DNA of 7,677 bases from positions 1-7,677 of the forward strand of contig CANGWT010000073.1 of NCBI GenBank assembly GCA_947457745.1, in the 5' to 3' direction. The notes beneath the pieces are model-generated. The model was not told the origin of the DNA, searched no databases, and saw only the letters and a list, made by a program, of their open reading frames with translations. The DNA is from Burkholderiaceae bacterium. Lineage in GTDB: Bacteria; Pseudomonadota; Gammaproteobacteria; Burkholderiales; Burkholderiaceae. Below are positions 1-4,512 of this stretch, piece after piece (position 1 is the first letter of the stretch; the number at the start of each line of letters is the position of its first letter). Made by a program: the position numbers and the translations under genes.

Positions 1-312
1 GGGCAGCATTAAATTCTGCTCACAAGTAAGGCTTGTAAAAATACCTCGCTCCTCGGGACAATAACCAATTCCCAGTCTAGCAACTTGATGTGTTGGCATG
101 CCCATGACATCATGTTCGTTGACTTTGATTGACCCAGTTCTATTAGTAACTAAGCCCAAAATAGCTCTTAGGGTTGTTGTTCGCCCTGCTCCATTGCGGC
201 CTAACAAGCAGACAACCTCACCTTTGCTGACCGACAAATTGATCCCATGCAACACATGGGATTCGCCATACCACGCGTTGAGATTTTTGATTTCTAAGGC
301 TGGAGCGCTCAT
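1..312 (-). CDS. livF: ABC transporter ATP-binding protein, LivF type (C-terminal part missing)
   Basis: Only the N-terminal 104 residues lie in the window; the gene continues beyond the left edge. The protein is one of the two cytoplasmic ATPases of a branched-chain-amino-acid-type (HAAT family) importer. It begins with an ATG 7 bp after the livG stop, so the two are translationally linked; a short AGGA sits almost against the start. The Walker A loop is at residues 38-46 and reads GRNGAGRTT: the usual lysine is arginine (R44). The Q-loop region at 84-92 (YCPEERGIF) has Glu where many ABC ATPases have Gln, which is normal for LivF. From memory, both the Arg variant and the PEERGIF wording occur together in a Burkholderiales subgroup of LivF proteins, so this is probably a functional variant. 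The signature motif, Walker B and H-loop are outside the window. The substrate cannot be told from an ATPase; amino acids, aromatic acids and other small carboxylates are all known for the family. Confidence 0.9.
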   Translation of the reverse strand, partial: MSAPALEIKNLNAWYGESHVLHGINLSVSKGEVVCLLGRNGAGRTTTLRAILGLVTNRTGSIKVNEHDVMGMPTHQVARLGIGYCPEERGIFTSLTCEQNLMLP

Positions 313-319
313 ATCCTGA

Positions 320-1093
320 TTAATGCCCTTGCAGTTCGGAGTCGGCGGTACCCATATACGCCTCCATCACCTGATGATTTTTCGAAACCTTCTCGTAGGA
401 GCCCTCAGCAATGACTTCGCCACGCTGTAAAACGGAGATAGTAGTTGCAATATTGGCCACTACCTTCATGTTGTGCTCCACCATCAAAACCGTCCTACCT
501 TTTGATACCTTTTTAATGAGCTCGGTTATAAGATCAACGTCTTCGTGGCCCATCCCCTGAGTTGGTTCATCAAGTAACATTAACTCAGGGTCCATGGCGA
601 TAGTGGTTGCAATTTCGAGAGCGCGCTTTCTTCCATATGGAAGGTTGACCGCTAGTTCATTTGCAAATCTATTCAGATCAACCTGGTCAAGCGCCTCCAT
701 CGCGCGCGTATTTAATACATCTACGGAATTTATATTTCGCCAAAAATAAAATGAGCTGCCTAATGAGCGCTGCATCCCAAAGCGAACGTTTTCAAGCACT
801 GTCATATGAGGGAATACCGCCGATATTTGAAAAGAGCGGATGATGCCCTTGCGCGCAATCTGAGAGGGCTTTTCAGCACTAATATCCATGTCGTTAAACA
901 GGATTTTTCCAGAACTTGGCTCTAAAAACTTTGTTAATAAATTAAAGCAGGTTGTTTTTCCAGCCCCATTAGGGCCAATCAGTGCATGTATAGCCCCACG
1001 CTCAATAGCTAAGTTCACCTTATTTACCGCAATGAAGCCATTAAACGATTTTGTGAGGTCTTCCGTTTGAAGGATGACGTTTTCTTTGCCCAA
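320..1093 (-). CDS. livG: ABC transporter ATP-binding protein, LivG type
   Basis: Complete LivG-type ATPase, partner of the adjacent LivF in a branched-chain-amino-acid-type importer at the inner membrane. In 257-residue numbering: Walker A GPNGAGKTT at 40-48 with the normal lysine, Q-loop Gln at 89 (RSFQ), signature motif LPYGR at 151-155 in place of the textbook LSGGQ, Walker B LMLLDEP at 171-177, H-loop His at 207 (MVEHNM). The C-terminal EAYMG resembles the EAYLG tail typical of LivG. The start is uncertain because there is no ATG. The open frame begins with a TTG at 1138, directly after an in-frame TAA, giving 272 residues. A second TTG at 1093 gives 257 residues, close to E. coli LivG (255), and begins just before the conserved VILQTEDLTKSF stretch, so it is preferred; its Shine-Dalgarno is weak (TAGG). 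No permease or binding-protein gene of the importer is in the window; they probably lie downstream of livF. Confidence 0.92.
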   Translation of the reverse strand: MGKENVILQTEDLTKSFNGFIAVNKVNLAIERGAIHALIGPNGAGKTTCFNLLTKFLEPSSGKILFNDMDISAEKPSQIARKGIIRSFQISAVFPHMTVLENVRFGMQRSLGSSFYFWRNINSVDVLNTRAMEALDQVDLNRFANELAVNLPYGRKRALEIATTIAMDPELMLLDEPTQGMGHEDVDLITELIKKVSKGRTVLMVEHNMKVVANIATTISVLQRGEVIAEGSYEKVSKNHQVMEAYMGTADSELQGH

Positions 1094-1112
1094 GTTGCCT
1101 AGACTTTCAAAA

Positions 1113-1118
1113 AATATA
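1113..1118 (-). promoter_or_regulatory. Possible extended -10 element for livGF
   Basis: Read on the minus strand the bases form TGATATATT, which fits an extended -10 (TGnTATAAT-like). No good -35 is found 16-18 bp upstream. If used, transcription would begin about 13 nt before the TTG at 1093, inside the longer form of the livG reading frame, which would favour the shorter protein. This is a weak prediction in an AT-rich stretch, and livGF may instead be read through from the upstream catabolic genes. Confidence 0.22.
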
Positions 1119-1283
1119 TCAGATAAAGAATAGCCCAATTACAGTTGATCACGTATAGTGCTAACCCTATGCTAAACCGCCTTGCTCTTGGCATGTTGGT
1201 ATTTTGTGAGTTCCCTGTTATTGCCTAGGCCCACCATATTTTTAATGTGGTTTTAGCTGCAACTTTTAATTAAAAACGGCCAT

Positions 1284-2291
1284 TTATTCTTGAGCGCAAG
1301 CCCAGCCAAGATCAGCAAGCTCACCCGCCTTCTTGCCATTTTCAGAGGCATCGCTCGCGTTGGCATTCCCATCTAAGGCTCTTTTAGTGATGCCATGCAA
1401 GATCGCCGATATTCTAAATAAGTTGTAAGCCATTAAAAAACGCCAGTGTTCGACGACTGACCTACCAATTTGTTTTTCATAAAGGGCAATATACTGCGCT
1501 TCGCTCGGAATTCCGAGAGTGGCCAAGTCTAGCCCTTGTATTCCACGCCAAAGGGTGGGTGCGATTCTCCAGGCCATGCATTGATATGCAAAATCAGCCA
1601 AAGGGTTGCCGATCGTAGAAAGCTCCCAATCTAAAACACCAATGATGCTCAAATTGGTTTTGTGAAAGATGAGATTGTCCATGCGAAAGTCGCCATGGAT
1701 CAGTGAGGCTTCATCTTCAGATGGAATATGCTCGGGCAACCAATCCATTAGCTTCATAAGAGAGCTGGGGATGGCAATGTTTGCCTCGCGCACCTGCCTA
1801 GACCAACGGGTGACTTGTCTTGCAAAATAATTTCCAGGCTTACCAAAAGTTTCTAATCCAAGGGACGCATAATCTAGGCGATGTATGGCGGAAATAGTGT
1901 GATTCATTTGTTCGTAAATCTGCTGACGCTCACTAGACTTCAGGCCTGGCAAAGATTGGTCTTCAAAGACCCGACCGTCCAAATATTCCATAATGAAAAA
2001 GGCTGTCCCAACAATGCTTTCATCCTCACAATAAGCCAACATTTGGGGGACGGGGACACCTGTGCCGGCCAGCGCTTTCATGACGCGATACTCTCGATCA
2101 ACCGCATGTGCTGATGGCAATAAAACCCCGCTCGGTTTTTTCCTGAGTACGTAATGCACATTGCCGGCACTAATTTTGTATGTAGGGTTTGATTGGCCCC
2201 CTGTGAGCTGGCTCAGCTCAATCGGGCCCCTAGCAAGACCTAGACCTTTTAAATACTGACTCAGTGGCCCATGAAAGGAGGAGGCGTTCAT
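1284..2291 (-). CDS. APH-fold phosphotransferase, ACAD10/ACAD11 kinase-domain-like (LvaA-like)
   Basis: A 335-residue kinase of the aminoglycoside phosphotransferase superfamily, of the subgroup found as the N-terminal domain of ACAD10/ACAD11. Visible elements: nucleotide-binding loop GGQSNPTY at 31-38, the VLRKKPSG strand at 48-55 holding the likely ATP-binding lysine, Glu67 in REYRVM, the catalytic loop HGDFRMDN at 199-206 (Asp201 as base), and the metal-binding DWELSTIGNPLAD at 221-233. All catalytic residues expected of the fold are present, so it should be active. In characterised relatives (LvaA with LvaB, and the ACAD11 kinase domain) the substrate is the 4-hydroxyl of a 4-hydroxyacyl-CoA. 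That function is inferred here from family and context. The ATG follows the upstream reductase stop by 12 bp with no strong Shine-Dalgarno, consistent with coupling. No small LvaB-like partner gene is visible beside it. Antibiotic resistance is unlikely given this subgroup and setting. Confidence 0.9.
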   Translation of the reverse strand: MNASSFHGPLSQYLKGLGLARGPIELSQLTGGQSNPTYKISAGNVHYVLRKKPSGVLLPSAHAVDREYRVMKALAGTGVPVPQMLAYCEDESIVGTAFFIMEYLDGRVFEDQSLPGLKSSERQQIYEQMNHTISAIHRLDYASLGLETFGKPGNYFARQVTRWSRQVREANIAIPSSLMKLMDWLPEHIPSEDEASLIHGDFRMDNLIFHKTNLSIIGVLDWELSTIGNPLADFAYQCMAWRIAPTLWRGIQGLDLATLGIPSEAQYIALYEKQIGRSVVEHWRFLMAYNLFRISAILHGITKRALDGNANASDASENGKKAGELADLGWACAQE

Positions 2292-2303
2292 CGCTTAACT
2301 TAT

Positions 2304-3074
2304 TTACAGGCCACTAACAAGGTGTCCGCCATCGACAACAATAGTTGCCCCAGTCATTGCTTTACTTGCATCAGAGGCTAAGAGTAATAATGCCCCATTT
2401 AAATCTTCCAAATTATTGAAGCGCCGTGAAGGTATGCGCGCCAGAATTTTTTGTCCGGCCTCACTTTGCAGAAATTCTCGATTGAGGTCAGTAATTACAT
2501 AACCGGGTAACAGGGCATTGACTCGGATTTGATGGCGCGCTAATTCAAGGGCCATTACTTTTGTGAGCTGGATCACGGCCGCTTTTGAGATGACATAAGG
2601 CCCCACTCCACCGATGACTCTTTCCCCTAAGATAGAGGCAATATTGACAATATTTCCTGGTGTATTAGCGGCCGCTAGGCGCCGCGCCGCTTCAGTGGCA
2701 ACTAACCAACAGCCCTTTAGATTGGTGTCGATTACTCGATCCCAATCTTCCTCAGTTTGATCAAGTAGCTTGCGATTGATACTCATGCCGGCATTATTGA
2801 TAACGATCGTTGGCAATGACCACTGCGCAAGTTCATCAAAACACTTCGCTACATTTTTTTTGCTTGTGACGTCTAACTCAAATGCTTTTGCTTGGCCACC
2901 CAATCGGGTAATTTCATTTACAACAGACTGCAGTTGATCTATTCGGCGTGATGCGATGGCTACTTTTGCGCCTGCTTGAGACAGCAGCATTGCGCAGTGT
3001 TTGCCAATGCCGCTAGATGCGCCCGTAATAAAGGCTGTTTTGTTATCTAAGCGAAACAGCTGACCGATATCCAT
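2304..3074 (-). CDS. Short-chain dehydrogenase/reductase (SDR), LvaD-like by context
   Basis: A 256-residue classical SDR, the usual length for the family. Cofactor loop TGASSGIG is at 18-25, NNAG at 93-96, Asn118 in DTNLKG, catalytic Ser147 (NIAS) and the pair Tyr160/Lys164 (YVISK). The C-terminal TGATIVVDGG matches the conserved end of classical SDRs. Arg43 and Arg44 after the second beta strand (ASRR) favour NADP(H), which suits a reductive role. The start ATG overlaps the acyl-CoA dehydrogenase stop by one base (TAATG), a typical coupled junction. Sequence alone gives only 'oxidoreductase acting on a hydroxyl/keto group'. Given its neighbours, the best guess is reduction of a 4-oxoacyl-CoA to the 4-hydroxyacyl-CoA used by the kinase, as proposed for LvaD. 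A 3-hydroxyacyl-CoA dehydrogenase role, acting after the dehydrogenase homologue, is the main alternative. Confidence 0.9.
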   Translation of the reverse strand: MDIGQLFRLDNKTAFITGASSGIGKHCAMLLSQAGAKVAIASRRIDQLQSVVNEITRLGGQAKAFELDVTSKKNVAKCFDELAQWSLPTIVINNAGMSINRKLLDQTEEDWDRVIDTNLKGCWLVATEAARRLAAANTPGNIVNIASILGERVIGGVGPYVISKAAVIQLTKVMALELARHQIRVNALLPGYVITDLNREFLQSEAGQKILARIPSRRFNNLEDLNGALLLLASDASKAMTGATIVVDGGHLVSGL

Positions 3075-4243
3075 TACTTAAGCTCTTTGTTTGCAATCAT
3101 TTTTCGAGCCATGCTCCAGCGGTGAACCTCACTTGGCCCATCATAAATTCTAAAGCCACGCATATCTTTAAAAATTTTCATCAGTGCGGTCTCACCTGTG
3201 ACGCCTTGCCCGCCCAGTATTTGTACGCAACGATCTACCACTCGCCACTCGGCCTCAGAGCAAATGACTTTAGCGCGACTAGACTCAAAATTGCAACGCT
3301 GCCCTTGATCCAAAAGCCAAGCGGTATGCCAAATATTTAGTCGAGAGGTTTGTAGATCCATATCGTTATCTGCCAACATAAATCCAACGCCCTCATGCTC
3401 GCCTAACATTTTCCCAAAGGCCTCTCTTTTCTTTGCGTAGGCAATGGCAATGTCTTGCGCGCGTTGTGCTTGACCAAGCCAACGCATGCAATGGGTTAGT
3501 CGCGCAGGCGCTAAACGTACTTGGGCATTTTTAAAGCCCTTACCAAGCTCACCCAATATTTGCTTGGAAGAGACACGTAAATTTGTAAACTGAAGAACGC
3601 CATGCCCGCCAGTAAAGCAGCTATCCATCGCATCCATATTTCGAACAAGCTCAATGCCAGGGACATTCATGTCTGATAAAAACATGGTCGCAGAGCCGTC
3701 TTCACTGCGAGCCATGATGATGACAAAGTCAGCTCCATCGGCTCCGGTAATAAACCACTTTTGACCATTAATAAGATAGTCTTCACCATCTTTAGTGGCT
3801 GTAGTCATGAGCATTGAAGGGTCTGAGCCCGCTCCCGGAGCGGGCTCTGTCATGGCAAAGCACGAACGAATTTTTCCTGCAACTAAGGGGCGAAGCCAGC
3901 GCTCTTTTTGTTCTGGACTGGCAATTTCTTCCAGCAAATGAATATTACCTTCATCGGGCGCGTGGATATTCATCGCAGTCGGCCCTAGCGAGGAGTAGCC
4001 GGCTTCTTCAAAAATGATGGCTTTTTCTATATGGCTTAAACCTAAGCCCCCCATTTCAATAGAGGCATGGGGTGTCAGCAATCCTGCCTTACGTGCTAAC
4101 TCCATTAAATCTTTACGGAGATCCTCATCGGGGCCATGCTCATTTTGGCGTGGGTCTTTTTCGAACGGAATGACTTGATCGCGAATAAATGATCGCGTTC
4201 GATCCCGCAACCCTTCTAGTTTGGGCGTTAAAGAGAAGTCCAT
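3074..4243 (-). CDS. Acyl-CoA dehydrogenase family flavoprotein, ACAD10/ACAD11- and LvaC-like
   Basis: A 389-residue, single-domain acyl-CoA dehydrogenase of normal length. The FAD/substrate segment CFAMTEPAPGAGSDPS is at 128-143, NGQKWFITGA at 159-168, the REAFGKMLGEHEGV segment at 273-286, QILGGQGVTGE at 341-351, and the C-terminal IYDGPSEVHRWSMAR at 366-380. In medium-chain acyl-CoA dehydrogenase the catalytic Glu lies in YEGT; here Asp368 occupies that place. The DGP(S/D)EVH wording is that of the ACAD10/ACAD11 group. In that group and in LvaC the enzyme works on 4-phosphoacyl-CoA, eliminating phosphate and leading to the 3-hydroxyacyl-CoA. This role is inferred from similarity and from the kinase and reductase genes that follow. 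Simple alpha,beta-dehydrogenation of an unusual acyl-CoA remains possible. It is the first gene of the minus-strand operon; no convincing promoter could be picked in the 269 bp upstream, and the ribosome site is weak. Confidence 0.93.
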   Translation of the reverse strand: MDFSLTPKLEGLRDRTRSFIRDQVIPFEKDPRQNEHGPDEDLRKDLMELARKAGLLTPHASIEMGGLGLSHIEKAIIFEEAGYSSLGPTAMNIHAPDEGNIHLLEEIASPEQKERWLRPLVAGKIRSCFAMTEPAPGAGSDPSMLMTTATKDGEDYLINGQKWFITGADGADFVIIMARSEDGSATMFLSDMNVPGIELVRNMDAMDSCFTGGHGVLQFTNLRVSSKQILGELGKGFKNAQVRLAPARLTHCMRWLGQAQRAQDIAIAYAKKREAFGKMLGEHEGVGFMLADNDMDLQTSRLNIWHTAWLLDQGQRCNFESSRAKVICSEAEWRVVDRCVQILGGQGVTGETALMKIFKDMRGFRIYDGPSEVHRWSMARKMIANKELK

Positions 4244-4457
4244 CGTTTGATTGTAATGGCAGGTAAAACTGAAATCACACTTAAAATCTCCTATGGGTAG
4301 CTGCCTTGCAATTCAACATGGGAGCGTTTTTGTGAGAAAAGCTTTTCTTGTAATTGTCAGCGCCTTAATCCTGAAGTTTGCATAGAATGCCTATTTCTTG
4401 AATTAAATCAATGGCTTACAAATATTAGCCTGAATTTGCCTATATTTTGATGTCCTT

Positions 4458-4473
4458 TGTTTCACGTGAAACA
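4458..4473. promoter_or_regulatory. parS: parS centromere site (ParB binding), upstream of mnmG
   Basis: The 16 bases TGTTTCACGTGAAACA are identical to the universal chromosomal parS consensus bound by ParB. The palindrome extends by two more pairs, to 20 bp at 4456-4475. ParB loads here and spreads, and ParA (gene at 7118) then moves the origin-proximal region. The right half of the site overlaps the predicted -35 of mnmG, so ParB binding could also affect transcription of mnmG-rsmG-parA. Confidence 0.95.
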
Positions 4474-4489
4474 AACAAAATGCTATGAT
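4461..4489 (+). promoter_or_regulatory. Predicted sigma-70 promoter of mnmG
   Basis: The -10 is TATGAT at 4484-4489, preceded by TG at 4481-4482, making an extended -10. The -35 candidate TTCACG at 4461-4466 lies 17 bp upstream and matches TTGACA at four of six positions; it is part of parS. Transcription would begin near 4496, giving a short leader of about 17 nt that just contains the Shine-Dalgarno. Confidence 0.6.
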
Positions 4490-4501
4490 CATCGCCCTAT
4501 C

Positions 4502-4507
4502 TAAGGT
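4502..4507 (+). promoter_or_regulatory. Ribosome binding site of mnmG
   Basis: TAAGGT lies six bases before the ATG at 4513 and fixes that start; no other in-frame start near it has such a signal. Confidence 0.65.
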
Positions 4508-4512
4508 AAATC

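Larger units (their letters stand above)
4244..4512. other. Divergent intergenic region between the catabolic operon and mnmG
   Basis: This AT-rich gap carries the start signals of two diverging operons. On the plus side it holds a parS site (4458-4473), a -35/-10 pair (4461-4489) and a Shine-Dalgarno (4502-4507) for mnmG. The half nearer the acyl-CoA dehydrogenase gene contains a perfect 14-bp palindrome centred on AAGCTT (4335-4348). It also contains a short plus-strand frame opening with GTG at 4332 and stopping at 4385, preceded by GGGAG at good spacing; it would encode a 17-residue signal-like peptide and is not called as a gene. No clear sigma-70 promoter for the minus-strand operon and no terminator was found. 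Confidence 0.7.

Noticed and set aside
1232..1258. Imperfect hairpin followed by TTTT on the plus strand as a terminator
   Set aside because: The stem is short with a bulge (CCACCAT/ATGTGG), no plus-strand gene precedes it, and it lacks a T-run in the minus-strand direction used here.
1264..1275. Palindrome TTTTAATTAAAA after the kinase gene
   Set aside because: Entirely A/T, no GC stem and no following T-run; expected by chance in an AT-rich gap and not a convincing terminator.
1284..2291. Aminoglycoside resistance gene
   Set aside because: The fold is that of aminoglycoside phosphotransferases, but the HGDFRMDN and DWELSTIGNPLAD wording and the neighbours place it in the ACAD10/ACAD11-kinase-like subgroup.
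4244..4512. Replication origin next to mnmG
   Set aside because: The gidAB-par neighbourhood and AT-rich stretch made this worth checking, but no cluster of TTATCCACA-like DnaA boxes and no dnaA or dnaN gene is present.
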